Shown: piece after piece, positions 33,311-42,103 of the stretch | Layout: each line of letters begins with the position of its first letter | Position numbering within the stretch: position 1 is the stretch's first letter | Position numbers and translations under genes: made by a program | From: Streptomyces sp. ASQP_92 | GTDB lineage: Bacteria; Actinomycetota; Actinomycetes; Streptomycetales; Streptomycetaceae | Assembly (NCBI RefSeq): GCF_025399895.1 | Contig: NZ_JAODUA010000026.1 | Span: forward strand, 1-64,000 | Length of the DNA: 64,000 bases | Reading direction: 5' to 3' | Notes under the pieces: model-generated | Databases searched by the model: none | Seen by the model: the letters and a program-made list of their open reading frames with translations, nothing else | What the model was told of the DNA's origin: nothing

Positions 33311-34642
33311 GTGAGCGAGTCGAGCACGACCCGGACCGGCGGCGTGACCGGTGAGGACGAGGTCGTCGACCTCTGTCGCGATCTCATCAGGATCGACACC
33401 AGCAACTACGGCGACCACTCCGGCCCCGGCGAGCGCGCGGCCGCGGAGTACGTCGCGGAGAAGCTCGCCGAGGTCGGCCTGGAGCCGAAGATCTTCGAGT
33501 CGCACAAGGGCCGGGCCTCCACGGTGGCCCGGATCGCGGGCGAGGATCCCTCGCGGCCCGCGCTGCTCATCCACGGTCACACCGACGTCGTACCGGCCAA
33601 CGCCGACGACTGGACCCACGACCCCTTCGCCGGCGAGATCGCCGACGGGTGTGTCTGGGGCCGCGGCGCCGTCGACATGAAGGACATGGACGCGATGACC
33701 CTGGCGGTCGTGCGCGACCGGCTGCGCAGCGGCCGCAAGCCCCCGCGCGACATCGTGCTCGCCTTCCTGGCCGACGAGGAGGCCGGCGGCACCTATGGGG
33801 CACGCTTCCTGGTGGACAAGCACCCCGAGCTCTTCGAGGGCGTCACCGAGGCGATCAGTGAGGTCGGCGGTTTCTCGTTCACCGTCAACGAGAAGCTGCG
33901 GCTGTACCTGGTGGAGACGGCCCAGAAGGGCATGCACTGGATGAAGCTGACCGTGGACGGCACCGCCGGGCACGGCTCGATGATCCACAAGGACAACGCC
34001 ATCACCGAGCTGTCCGAGGCCGTGGCGCGGCTCGGGCGGCACAAGTTCCCGGTGCGGGTGACCAAGACGCTGCGGCACTTCCTCGACGAGCTCTCGGACG
34101 CGCTCGGCACCGAGCTCGACCCCGAGAACATGGACGACACGCTGGCCAAGCTCGGCGGCATCGCCAAGCTCATCGGCGCCTCCCTCCAGAACACCGCCAA
34201 CCCGACCCAGCTCGGCGCCGGTTACAAGGTCAACGTCATTCCCGGCCAGGCCACCGCGCACGTCGACGGGCGCTTCCTGCCGGGATACGAGGAGGAGTTC
34301 CTCGCCGACCTGGACCGGATCCTGGGGCCGCGGGTGCGGCGCGAGGACGTGCACGCGGACAAGGCCCTGGAGACGACGTTCGACGGTGCCCTGGTCGACG
34401 CGATGCAGACCGCGCTCCAGGCCGAGGACCCGATCGCCCGCGCCGTGCCGTACATGCTCTCGGCCGGCACCGACGCCAAGTCGTTCGACGACCTCGGCAT
34501 CCGCGGCTTCGGCTTCGCGCCGCTGAAGCTGCCGCCGGAGCTGGACTTCGCCGGGATGTTCCACGGCGTGGACGAGCGGGTGCCGGTCGACGGTCTGAAG
34601 TTCGGCGTACGGGTCCTGGACCGGTTCATCGACGCCTCCTGA
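33311..34642 (+). CDS. M20-family metallopeptidase (dipeptidase/deacylase type)
   Basis: A 443-residue M20 peptidase. Zinc and catalytic motifs are in order: GHTDVVPA, WGRGAVDMKD, ADEEAGG (general base Glu and ligand), and HGVDERVPVDGL near the C terminus. The dimerisation domain is inserted around residues 200-340. It probably cleaves small peptides or acyl-amino acids in the cytoplasm. GTG 33311 follows GGAGGAAGC. Position beyond the tRNA marks the return to core chromosome. Confidence 0.87.
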   Translation: MSESSTTRTGGVTGEDEVVDLCRDLIRIDTSNYGDHSGPGERAAAEYVAEKLAEVGLEPKIFESHKGRASTVARIAGEDPSRPALLIHGHTDVVPANADDWTHDPFAGEIADGCVWGRGAVDMKDMDAMTLAVVRDRLRSGRKPPRDIVLAFLADEEAGGTYGARFLVDKHPELFEGVTEAISEVGGFSFTVNEKLRLYLVETAQKGMHWMKLTVDGTAGHGSMIHKDNAITELSEAVARLGRHKFPVRVTKTLRHFLDELSDALGTELDPENMDDTLAKLGGIAKLIGASLQNTANPTQLGAGYKVNVIPGQATAHVDGRFLPGYEEEFLADLDRILGPRVRREDVHADKALETTFDGALVDAMQTALQAEDPIARAVPYMLSAGTDAKSFDDLGIRGFGFAPLKLPPELDFAGMFHGVDERVPVDGLKFGVRVLDRFIDAS

Positions 34643-34841
34643 GCCCCCTGAGCCCCCTGAGCCCGGCAAGGGCCTCCCGTATCGGCGTGTGCGACCGCGA
34701 CATTCCGTTAATCGTTTGAACGTACGGGGCGGACTGAAAAGAGTGAATGTACTCATATGCTCGTAGCCCCATAACTTCCCCCTCGTTACAGGGTGTGCGG
34801 TCCGAGGCTGAGATCGCACATATGCCAACAAGGAGGAAGTA
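34643..34841. promoter_or_regulatory. Promoter region of chpH
   Basis: This 199-bp region is noticeably AT-richer than its surroundings (for example 34710-34790) and carries no gene. chpH has an ideal ribosome binding site, AAGGAGG at 34830-34836. In S. coelicolor chpH is controlled by sigma-BldN; I could not identify a convincing match to that promoter by eye. Confidence 0.45.
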
Positions 34842-35075
34842 ATGATCAAGAAGGTCGTCGCTGCTGCGGCTGTCACTGGTGGTCTGGTTCTCGCGGGTGC
34901 GGGTCTGGCTGTCGCCGATGCGGGTGCCCAGGGTGCCGCTGTGCACTCCCCGGGTGTTCTGTCCGGCAATGTCGTCCAGGTCCCCGTGCACGTGCCGGTG
35001 AACGTGTGCGGCAACACGGTCTCCGTGATCGGGCTGCTGAACCCCGCCTTCGGCAACACCTGCGTCAACAAGTGA
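34842..35075 (+). CDS. chpH: Short chaplin ChpH
   Basis: A 77-residue secreted hydrophobin-like protein: Sec signal peptide (about residues 1-26, ending AVADA) and one chaplin domain with SPGVLSGNVVQVPVHVPVNVCG and two cysteines (VCGN and TCVN) that form the domain disulfide. Chaplins assemble into amphipathic fibrils on aerial hyphae and lower surface tension. The match to S. coelicolor ChpH is very close from memory, and the long chaplin chpC follows as in that species. Confidence 0.95.
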   Translation: MIKKVVAAAAVTGGLVLAGAGLAVADAGAQGAAVHSPGVLSGNVVQVPVHVPVNVCGNTVSVIGLLNPAFGNTCVNK

Positions 35076-35108
35076 CGTTGTGCCTCACCCCGTGAGGGTC
35101 TGAGCCGG

Positions 35109-35147
35109 GCGGCCCCGGAGTGCGCGCCATGCACTCCGGGGCCGCCG
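35109..35147 (+). terminator. Terminator after chpH
   Basis: GCGGCCCCGGAGTGC (35109-35123) pairs perfectly with 35131-35145 across a 7-base loop. It separates chpH from chpC, allowing chpH to be expressed at a much higher level. Confidence 0.85.
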
Positions 35148-35214
35148 GGCATTTCAGTCCGGGCGCAACGGCGCATCCGGGCTTTCCGGAAGGCAGAAGG
35201 CAGGGAACGAATCT

Positions 35215-36087
35215 ATGCGACAGGTCACCCGCAAGGGACTGATCACCATGGCGGCCGCGAGCGGCGTCATCGCCATGGGAAGTGGCGCGGCACACGCCGA
35301 CTCGTCGGCCCACGGGGGCGCCTCGAACTCGCCGGGCGTGCTGTCCGGCAACGCCGTCCAGGCCCCGGTGCACGTGCCGGTCAACGCCTGCGGCAACACG
35401 GTGAACGTGATCGGCGCGCTCAATCCGGCGTTCGCCAACCACTGCGCCAACCAGGGCGGCGGCACCCGGGGCGGTGGGGCGGTCGCGGCCGGCCACGCCT
35501 CCCAGTCGCCCGGGGTGGGCTCCGGCAACGTCATCCAGGCGCCCATCGACGTACCGCTGAACCTCTGCGGGAACAGCGTGAACGTGGTCGGCGTCGGCAA
35601 CCCCGTGTTCGGCAACGACTGCGTCAACGACGAAAGCGGCCACCCCGGACACCCCCAGCACCCCGGTCAGCCCCACCACCCGGGCACCCCGCACCACCCG
35701 GGCACCCCGCACCACCCCGGCACCCCGCACCATCCCGGGCATCCCGGCCAGCACCAGCCGCCCTGCACCCCCGGGCACCCCGGGCACCCGGGCCACCCCG
35801 GTCAGCCCCAGCACCCGGGCGTTCCCCAGCACCCGGGTCAGCCGCAGCACCCCGGTGTTCCCCAGCACCCGGTCGGCCCGGTGGCGCACCAGCCGGCCAA
35901 GCACGCGAAGCCCGGCGGGCCCGTCCTGGGCGGCTCTCCGGTCACCCAGGCCGTGACCGCGCCGCACGCCCCGGCCGCCGCACTCGCCAACACCGGCTCC
36001 GACGGCCTGGGCTTCGCCGGCCCGGCCGCCGCCGGGCTGCTGCTCGGAGGAGCGGTGCTCTACCGCCGGGGCCGGGCCGCGCAGTAG
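35215..36087 (+). CDS. chpC: Long chaplin ChpC with a His-Pro-Gly-rich wall linker
   Basis: A 290-residue wall-anchored chaplin. A signal peptide (1-29) is followed by two chaplin domains (about 36-79 and 95-138; cysteine pairs C59/C77 and C118/C136), a linker, and a sortase signal LANTG (257-261) with a hydrophobic segment and RRGR tail. The linker at 142-220 is made of HPG, HPGTP, HPGQP and HPGVP repeats with about thirty histidines and a lone cysteine (C184), an unusual composition that could bind metal ions or respond to pH. Sortase attaches the protein to peptidoglycan to anchor the chaplin layer. Confidence 0.93.
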   Translation: MRQVTRKGLITMAAASGVIAMGSGAAHADSSAHGGASNSPGVLSGNAVQAPVHVPVNACGNTVNVIGALNPAFANHCANQGGGTRGGGAVAAGHASQSPGVGSGNVIQAPIDVPLNLCGNSVNVVGVGNPVFGNDCVNDESGHPGHPQHPGQPHHPGTPHHPGTPHHPGTPHHPGHPGQHQPPCTPGHPGHPGHPGQPQHPGVPQHPGQPQHPGVPQHPVGPVAHQPAKHAKPGGPVLGGSPVTQAVTAPHAPAAALANTGSDGLGFAGPAAAGLLLGGAVLYRRGRAAQ

Positions 36088-36110
36088 CCGTGCCCACCCG
36101 CCGAAGCGGC

Positions 36111-36204
36111 GCGCACGGCTGTCACGACGCATGACTGTCACCACGCAGGCACAGCTGTCACCGCGCACGCATGGCTGTCACCACGCACGCACGGCTGTCA
36201 TGAC
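36111..36204. repeat. Short tandem repeat downstream of chpC
   Basis: Five units of 16-20 bp, consensus GCACGCACGGCTGTCACCAC, follow the chpC stop (starts near 36111, 36129, 36145, 36165 and 36185). The constant part is CTGTCA. The last unit runs into the terminator hairpin. Confidence 0.75.
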
Positions 36205-36241
36205 GGAGCGGGCCCCACACACGCGGGGCCCGCTCCGTCAT
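36200..36241. terminator. Bidirectional terminator between chpC and the DUF5703 gene
   Basis: A perfect 17-bp stem (36200-36216 with 36225-36241) around an 8-base loop lies between convergent genes. Confidence 0.88.
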
Positions 36242-36251
36242 GGACGCACGT

Positions 36252-36440
36252 TCACCACGTGGCTCGCACCTGGCGGATGATCCGCCTGCGCAGTCGCACT
36301 CTGCGGCTGCCGTCCCGGTGCAGACTCAGTCGGTCCAACTCCCAGTGTCCGTACTCGGCATGGTCGGTCAGCAGACGTGTGGCCTCCTTGCGGGAGACCC
36401 CGCGCGGGACGTACACGTCGACAAATTCGTATTCCGGCAT
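36252..36440 (-). CDS. DUF5703 family small protein
   Basis: A 62-residue protein (MPEYEFVDVYVPRGVSRKEA start; basic C terminus RRVRLRRRIIRQVRATW) conserved in streptomycetes and unstudied. There is no ribosome binding site before ATG 36440, and an AT-rich ATAGAT is just upstream, so a leaderless transcript is likely. It is divergent from the acidic protein gene at 36488. Confidence 0.82.
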   Translation of the reverse strand: MPEYEFVDVYVPRGVSRKEATRLLTDHAEYGHWELDRLSLHRDGSRRVRLRRRIIRQVRATW

Positions 36441-36487
36441 CGCATCTATTGTGCGGGCACGGGCCCGGTACGGATAGCGTCTGCACT

Positions 36488-37150
36488 ATGTCTGATGCTG
36501 CGCAGCCCACCGCTGCCGAGGTACGTGCCGCCGCCGAGGCGGTCAAAGCCGCGCTGGACCGTCACCTCGATGCGGTGGAACGCCGCACGGGGGACGACGA
36601 CCCCCAGGTGTACGAGGCGTTCAACGCCCTCGCGGCGGCCGCCGAGGCGTACGACGAGCGGCTCTACGACCGCTACGACGAGGTCACCCCCTTCGAGATC
36701 CCCGGCGCCGACGACTCGTTGCCGCCCTATGTGGGCCCCGAGGAACCCCATGCCCTGAGCGTCCTGATCCGGCGCGACTACGCGGTGGCCGAGCCACAGC
36801 GGCTGCTCGCCCAGGCCCAGCGGATCACCGACCTCGACCCCGACACGGACGAGAACACGGTGCCGGTCGTCGGCAGCAGCGTCCACGCGGCGCTCGGCGT
36901 GCTCTTCGGCGAGTACGAAGCCGATGAAATCGCCTCCCGGCACAAGGAGTTCGGCCTGGAGGAGGGCGACTCCACGCTGTGGGTGTCGGCCGCCGACGAG
37001 CTTCCGGAACCGGGGGAGTGGCTGAGCACGCCCTTCGACCATGCCGACCCCCAGCGCGTGGTGTGCCGTTTCGACGTGAGCGCGGTCTTCGACGAGGAGG
37101 AGCTGGAGGACGACCTCGACGAGGAGGACGGCCTGCGGGCCGCCCCCTGA
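36488..37150 (+). CDS. Conserved acidic hypothetical protein
   Basis: A 220-residue acidic protein with no recognised domain. The N-terminal 60 residues are helical and Ala/Glu-rich (AAEVRAAAEAVKAALDRHL), the middle has SVLIRRDYAVAEPQRLLAQA, and the C terminus is very acidic (FDEEELEDDLDEEDG). TAGCGT at 36475-36480 lies seven bases before the ATG and no ribosome binding site is seen, suggesting leaderless expression. Probably cytoplasmic. Confidence 0.78.
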   Translation: MSDAAQPTAAEVRAAAEAVKAALDRHLDAVERRTGDDDPQVYEAFNALAAAAEAYDERLYDRYDEVTPFEIPGADDSLPPYVGPEEPHALSVLIRRDYAVAEPQRLLAQAQRITDLDPDTDENTVPVVGSSVHAALGVLFGEYEADEIASRHKEFGLEEGDSTLWVSAADELPEPGEWLSTPFDHADPQRVVCRFDVSAVFDEEELEDDLDEEDGLRAAP

Positions 37151-37170
37151 CCCGGTCGTCATGGCCACCC

Positions 37171-37240
37171 CCTGACCCAAGCGGCCTGACCTAAGCGGCC
37201 TGACCCAAGCGTCCTGACCCAAGCGTCCTGACAGAGGCCG
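37171..37240. repeat. 14-bp tandem repeat
   Basis: Four exact-length units of CCTGACC(C/T)AAGCG(G/T) at 37171, 37185, 37199 and 37213, plus a degenerate fifth, occupy the space between the acidic protein gene and its terminator. Confidence 0.85.
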
Positions 37241-37268
37241 CGCACTCCCCGACGGGGTGCGCGGCCTC
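37234..37268 (+). terminator. Terminator after the acidic protein gene
   Basis: GAGGCCGCGCAC (37234-37245) pairs with 37257-37268; CCCC and GGG can extend the stem inside the loop. Confidence 0.82.
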
Positions 37269-37283
37269 CGTCATGGGCCTTTA

Positions 37284-37393
37284 CCGATCCGCGGACGGGC
37301 ATGGGCCGCACCGATCCGCAGGCGGGCATGGGCCCGCACTGATCCGGTGGCGGTGAAGGGCCCGCACTGACCGCGGACGGGCAGGGGCCCCTA
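37284..37393. repeat. 27-28-bp tandem repeat
   Basis: Four diverged units related to CCGATCCGCAGGCGGGCATGG plus GCCCGCA start at 37284, 37311, 37339 and 37367. The last overlaps the stop codon of the RecD-like gene, so the array has grown into the 3' end of that gene or its untranslated region. Confidence 0.72.
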
Positions 37394-39898
37394 CTGCTCC
37401 GCGGGCTTCAGAAGGCCGTGCAGCAGCGGGACGAGACGCGTCGTGCGCGGCGCCGGGAGGACCTCCGCCACGGCTCGGGGGAGCGCCTGGTCGACGCCGT
37501 GGACGACGGACAGATGCCGCTCGGCGCGGCCGAAGGCGGTGTAGACCCATGCCCGGCTGAGCCCCTGCGCCGCGTCTCCCGGCAGCACCGCGACCACGGC
37601 GGGCCAGCGCATCCCGAGCGCCTGGTGCGCGGTCAGCGCCCAGCCGTGGCGCAGCATCGACTCGACCCCGTCCTTCGGTACGAGCACGGGCGTGCCGGCG
37701 CAGTCGAGCCGGAGGCCCTCCGCGTCCGCCGCGACCACCGTACCGGTCACCGTACGGCCAGGGGTCTGGGCGTATGCGATCCGGTCGCCCGGGTCGAAGC
37801 CGCCGAAGCGGCCGGGCCCGGGGTTGAGGCGCTGCTTGAGGGCCGCGTTCAGGGCGCGGGTGCCCGCGGAGCCGCCGTGGCCCACCGTGATGACCTGGGC
37901 CTGTTCCACAGGGATGCCGAACGCGCGGGGGATCGAGTCCGCCAGGAGCTGCACACAGCGGTGCACGGCCTCTCCCGCGTCCCGCACCGGGACGATCACG
38001 ACCTCCTTGCCCGGGGCCTCGACCTGGTTCAGCTCGCCGATGCCGATCCCCGAGACCAGCTCGCCGACGGGACCGGGGTCGGGCAGTCGTGACGCCACCA
38101 CCGGGCAGATCCGGGCGGCCAGTACATCGTGGAAGACCCGGCCCGCACCGGCCGGGCCGAGCACCCCCGGGTCCCCGCTCAGTACCAGGCGGCAGCCGTC
38201 GGGCAGCGACTCCGCGAGGACGGCCGCGGTCTCCACGTCGAGCTGCGCCGCGTCCTGCACCACCAGTACGTCGAGGGCGAGCGCGCCGTCCGAGTCCCGG
38301 CCGGGGCCCTCGCCGGACAGCAGCCCCGCCACCGTGAACGCGGCCAGCGGGCCGGTCAGTTCGGCCAGGCGCCGCTGTCCGTCCGCGGTGTGCGCCGCAC
38401 CCGCGGCCCGCAGCCCCGCGGCCGCGGCCGCCGTCACCACCGCCGCCGACTCGGCGCGCGCGGCCTCGCCGCCGGTGTGCGCCACCAGGCCACTGGCCGC
38501 GACCGCGCGGACCAGCTCACTCCCTTCCGGCCACACCGAACCGTCGTCCCCCACCGGGGAGTTGAGCAGTCGCGCGAGAGCGTCGGCCAGGCTCTCCTCG
38601 GCGAGTGCGTACCGGTCGAGCCCGAGCAGTACCTCGACCGGCTCGACGGGCTCGACGGGCTCCGCCTCCTCCTCGGCCTCCTCGGCGTCCTGTGCGCCTT
38701 CCAGGCCGGCCGGATCCTGCGCGAGGCCGTCCTGGAAGACCAGCACCACGCCCTCGGCGACGGCCTGCTGCACCGCCTCGTCCGGATCGGGCACGGACCG
38801 CGCGGCCAGGGACTTGCGCACATCGTCGGCCGCAAGCGCCGTGTGCCCCTGGGCCGCCGCCTGCTCCAGGATCCAGCCCACCAGTGCGGCCGCCCTGCGC
38901 TCGTCGTCCGGCCGGCACTCGGCGCCGAGCAGCGCCCGTGCGAAGCCGTCGGCCTGCTCGGGCCGTACTCCGGGCACGGCCAGGAGCTGCCAGGGGTCCG
39001 CGCCGAGCCGCTCGGCCGCCTGCTCGCCCAGGGCGCCGGTGACCCGCACGGCCAGCGTCTCGGGCGCGCCACCCCGGGTCAGCACGTCCCGTACGGAGGC
39101 GAGGGCCTCCACCGAGGTGGTGGGCGCCTGCGCGGGCTCGGGCGCGCGGGGCCGTACCGGGGCTGCCGCCGGGGCGGGGTCGGGCGCGGGCCTGCGGGGG
39201 GCGGGCGGCGGCCCCGCGAAGAACGCGGCACCGGACTTCTCGCCGCTCTCCACGGCCCGTACCGCCGCGAGGAGGTCGGCCGCCTGCCCGCTCAGCTTGG
39301 TCCCGGCCGGGATCGGCGCCTCCTTCTCGGCCTTGCGCTGCTCGATCCTGGCCCGCAGCTCCCGCTGAGCGGCCAACTCGGCGGCGGCTTCGGTGAGTTC
39401 GGGCGCCTTGGCCTCACCCTCCAAGGGTGAGCCGTCGCCGGGTGAGCCGTTGCCCGCGCCGGCACCGGCCTCAGGATCGGCACCGGCGTCGGGGGCAGTC
39501 CCGGCATCGGCTTCAGGGTCGGCACCGGCATCGGCTTCGGCGCCGGCCTCGGGGGCGGCTTCAGGGTCGGCACCGGCATCGGCTTCGGCGCCGGCCTCGG
39601 GAGCAGTCCCGGCCTCGCCCTCGACTTCGTCCTGTGCCCCGCTGGCCTCGTCCGCGTCGTCCGCGTCGTCCGCGTCGTCCGTCTCGTCCGTCTCGTGCGC
39701 CCCGTCCGCCCCGTCCGCCCCGTCCGTGTCGGCCCCCGGGCCGGACGCCTCCGCGGCCTCCGTGGCCTCCGCGGTGGACTCGCCGACGGTGTCTGCGCCC
39801 GTGTCGGCGGTGTCCTGCGTGGGGTCGGGTGCCACCTCCGCCCCGGCGGATTCGTCGGCCGTGGATCCAGGGGCCGAGCCCTGGGGAAGCGCAGTCAC
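37391..39898 (-). CDS. RecD2-like protein with eroded helicase motifs and an acidic N-terminal tail
   Basis: An 835-residue protein. Residues about 1-165 are low-complexity Ala/Asp/Glu/Gly (ADGADGAHETDETDDADDAD-type repeats). The rest aligns in outline with RecD2/AAA_30 helicases: helix-hairpin-helix region (AERLGADPWQLLAVPGVRPEQAD), a Walker-B-like VLVVQDAAQL, GDPGVLGPAGAGRVF in the place of GDxxQLPSVGxG, TAHQALG for TIHKSQG, and YTAFGRAERHL for YTAITRAK. No Walker A GxxGxGKT is visible where expected. It is probably a catalytically dead helicase used as a scaffold. GTG 39898 overlaps the aldo/keto reductase stop (GTGA). Confidence 0.75.
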   Translation of the reverse strand: MTALPQGSAPGSTADESAGAEVAPDPTQDTADTGADTVGESTAEATEAAEASGPGADTDGADGADGAHETDETDDADDADDADEASGAQDEVEGEAGTAPEAGAEADAGADPEAAPEAGAEADAGADPEADAGTAPDAGADPEAGAGAGNGSPGDGSPLEGEAKAPELTEAAAELAAQRELRARIEQRKAEKEAPIPAGTKLSGQAADLLAAVRAVESGEKSGAAFFAGPPPAPRRPAPDPAPAAAPVRPRAPEPAQAPTTSVEALASVRDVLTRGGAPETLAVRVTGALGEQAAERLGADPWQLLAVPGVRPEQADGFARALLGAECRPDDERRAAALVGWILEQAAAQGHTALAADDVRKSLAARSVPDPDEAVQQAVAEGVVLVFQDGLAQDPAGLEGAQDAEEAEEEAEPVEPVEPVEVLLGLDRYALAEESLADALARLLNSPVGDDGSVWPEGSELVRAVAASGLVAHTGGEAARAESAAVVTAAAAAGLRAAGAAHTADGQRRLAELTGPLAAFTVAGLLSGEGPGRDSDGALALDVLVVQDAAQLDVETAAVLAESLPDGCRLVLSGDPGVLGPAGAGRVFHDVLAARICPVVASRLPDPGPVGELVSGIGIGELNQVEAPGKEVVIVPVRDAGEAVHRCVQLLADSIPRAFGIPVEQAQVITVGHGGSAGTRALNAALKQRLNPGPGRFGGFDPGDRIAYAQTPGRTVTGTVVAADAEGLRLDCAGTPVLVPKDGVESMLRHGWALTAHQALGMRWPAVVAVLPGDAAQGLSRAWVYTAFGRAERHLSVVHGVDQALPRAVAEVLPAPRTTRLVPLLHGLLKPAEQ

Positions 39899-40878
39899 AG
39901 CGTGCTCCAGTCCTGATCGGGATAGCGGTGCACGGGCGCCGACACATCGTCGAGCGCCTGGCAGATCTCGTCAGGAAGACTAAGGGCCTCCACTGACAAT
40001 GCCGCCGCGAGCTGGTGTGCGTTGCGCGCGCCGACGATCGGCGCCACCACTCCCGGCCGGTCCCTCACCCATGCCAGCGCCACCTGAAGGGGTGTCGTGG
40101 CGAGGCCGTCCGCGGCTATCGAGACCGCGTCGACGATCCGGCTCGCCGCGTCGTCGAGGTAGGGCGCGACGAACGCCGAAAGACCCTCCGAGGCACCCCG
40201 CGAGTCGGCCGGTGTGCCATGCCGGTACTTCCCCGTCAGCACGCCCCGCCCCAGCGGTGACGAGGGCAGCAGCCCCACCCCCAGGTCCACCGCGGCCGGC
40301 AGAACCTCGCGTTCCACCCCGCGCTGCAGCAGCGAATACTCCATCTGGGTGCTGGCGAGCCGGGTCCGTACACCGGGCGCGGCGAGTTGCCACGTGGCGG
40401 CCTTGGCGAGCTGCCAGCCGCTGAAGTTGGAGATGCCCGCATAGCGCGCCCGTCCGCTGCTGACCGCGATGTCGAGGGCTTGCAGGGTCTCCTCCAGGGG
40501 CGTCCCGCAGTCGAAGGCATGCACCTGCCAGAGGTCCACGTGATCGGTGCCCAGACGCTGGAGGGAGGCGTCCAGGGCGCTCAGCAGATGGCCGCGCGAG
40601 CCGTCGAAGCGGCGGTCGGGATCGGGCACGCTGCCCGCCTTGGTGGCGATCACTAGATCGCGGCGCGGCACGAGCCGCTCCATCAACTGGCCGAGCAGAT
40701 ACTCCGCGTCCCCGCCGCCGTACACGTCCGCCGTGTCGATCAGCGTGCCGCCCGCCTCCCAGAACGCCTTCAGGAGATCGGCGGCGTCCTGCTCGCCGAC
40801 GTCCCGGCCCCATGTCAGGGTGCCGAGCCCGATCCGGGATACGCGCAGGCCCGTGCGGCCGAGATGCCTCTGCTCCAT
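39895..40878 (-). CDS. Aldo/keto reductase
   Basis: A 327-residue aldo/keto reductase of the YajO/Tas-like group. LIDTADVYGGGDAE holds the catalytic Asp and Tyr, VIATKAG the Lys, and LWQVHAFDCGTP the His; cofactor-binding VAPIVGARNAHQL is at the C terminus. ATG 40878 gives the family start MEQRHLGRTGLRVSRIGLGT. It is translationally coupled to the RecD-like gene, an odd pairing whose meaning is unclear. Confidence 0.86.
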   Translation of the reverse strand: MEQRHLGRTGLRVSRIGLGTLTWGRDVGEQDAADLLKAFWEAGGTLIDTADVYGGGDAEYLLGQLMERLVPRRDLVIATKAGSVPDPDRRFDGSRGHLLSALDASLQRLGTDHVDLWQVHAFDCGTPLEETLQALDIAVSSGRARYAGISNFSGWQLAKAATWQLAAPGVRTRLASTQMEYSLLQRGVEREVLPAAVDLGVGLLPSSPLGRGVLTGKYRHGTPADSRGASEGLSAFVAPYLDDAASRIVDAVSIAADGLATTPLQVALAWVRDRPGVVAPIVGARNAHQLAAALSVEALSLPDEICQALDDVSAPVHRYPDQDWSTL

Positions 40879-41047
40879 GGGCGCGAGATTACTGGCCGGG
40901 GGCGCGGGGGGTGAGAGCCTGTGGACAACTCGACCCTGCCGCATCGCGCCCCCGCGCGCTAGAGTCCCCGGCACAGGAACGTTACTCATGAGTAAGACGC
41001 GGGAGTGGACGCGTGCGTACGCGTCACGACGAGTAAGGGGATCGGCC

Positions 41048-42103
41048 ATGCGGCTCGGCATCAACCTCGGCTACTGGGGCGCGGGAATGGACGGCGACAA
41101 CCTCGCCGTCGCCAAGGAAGCGGACAAGCTCGGCTACGACGTCTGCTGGGCGGCCGAGGCCTACGGTTCGGACGCGCCGACGGTGCTCGCCTGGGTCGCC
41201 GCGCAGACCGAGCGCATCGACGTCGGCTCCGCCATCCTCCAGATCCCCGCCCGCCAGCCCGCCATGACCGCGATGACGGCCGCCACCCTGGACTCGCTCT
41301 CCGGCGGCCGCTTCCGGCTCGGCCTCGGCGTCTCCGGGCCGCAGGTCTCCGAGGGCTGGTACGGCGTCAAGTTCGACAAGCCGCTGGCCCGCACCCGCGA
41401 GTACGTCGAGATCGTCCGCAAGGCCATGACCCGCGAGCGGCTCTCCTACGAGGGCGAGCACTGGACGCTGCCGCTGCCCGGCGGCCCCGGCAAGCCCCTC
41501 AAGCTGACCGTGCACCCCGAGCGCGAGCACATTCCGCTCTACATCGCCGCGATCGGCCCCAAGAACCTGGAGCAGACCGGCGAGATCGCCGACGGCGCGC
41601 TGCTGATCTTCCCGGCCGCCGAGCACATCGAGGCCACCGCGATCTCCCACATCCGCGCGGGCCGCGAGAAGGCCGGTCTGACGATGGACGGCTTCGACGT
41701 CTGCCCGACGCTGCCGATCGCCCTCGGCGCCGACGCGGACGTCCCGGCCCTCGCCGACGTGTTCCGCCCGTACACCGCGCTGTACGTCGGCGGCATGGGC
41801 AGCCGCAAGCAGAACTTCTACAACCAGCTCGCACAGCGCATGGGGTACGAGAAGGAAGCCGCCGAGATCCAGGACAAGTACCTGTCCGGCGACAAGGCCG
41901 GGGCGGGCGCGGCGGTGCCGCAGCAGCTCATCGACTCGACCACGCTGCTCGGCTCGGTGGAGCGGATCGCCGACCGGATGGGGGCCTACGCCGCGGCCGG
42001 TGTCACCACGCTCACGCTGGCCCCGGCCGGCTTCACGCTCGACGAGCGGCTGGCCTCGCTGCGCGCGGGCACCGAGGCGCTGGAGCGCGCGGGCCTCGCG
42101 TAA
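41048..42103 (+). CDS. F420-dependent LLM-class oxidoreductase
   Basis: A 351-residue luciferase-like TIM-barrel protein. MRLGINLGYWGAG, SAILQIPARQPAMTAMTAAT and GGRFRLGLGVSGPQV are characteristic of F420-dependent LLM enzymes in actinobacteria; LGSVERIADRMGAYAAAGVT is the usual C-terminal block. Substrate unknown. ATG 41048 has AAGGGG upstream. Confidence 0.86.
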   Translation: MRLGINLGYWGAGMDGDNLAVAKEADKLGYDVCWAAEAYGSDAPTVLAWVAAQTERIDVGSAILQIPARQPAMTAMTAATLDSLSGGRFRLGLGVSGPQVSEGWYGVKFDKPLARTREYVEIVRKAMTRERLSYEGEHWTLPLPGGPGKPLKLTVHPEREHIPLYIAAIGPKNLEQTGEIADGALLIFPAAEHIEATAISHIRAGREKAGLTMDGFDVCPTLPIALGADADVPALADVFRPYTALYVGGMGSRKQNFYNQLAQRMGYEKEAAEIQDKYLSGDKAGAGAAVPQQLIDSTTLLGSVERIADRMGAYAAAGVTTLTLAPAGFTLDERLASLRAGTEALERAGLA

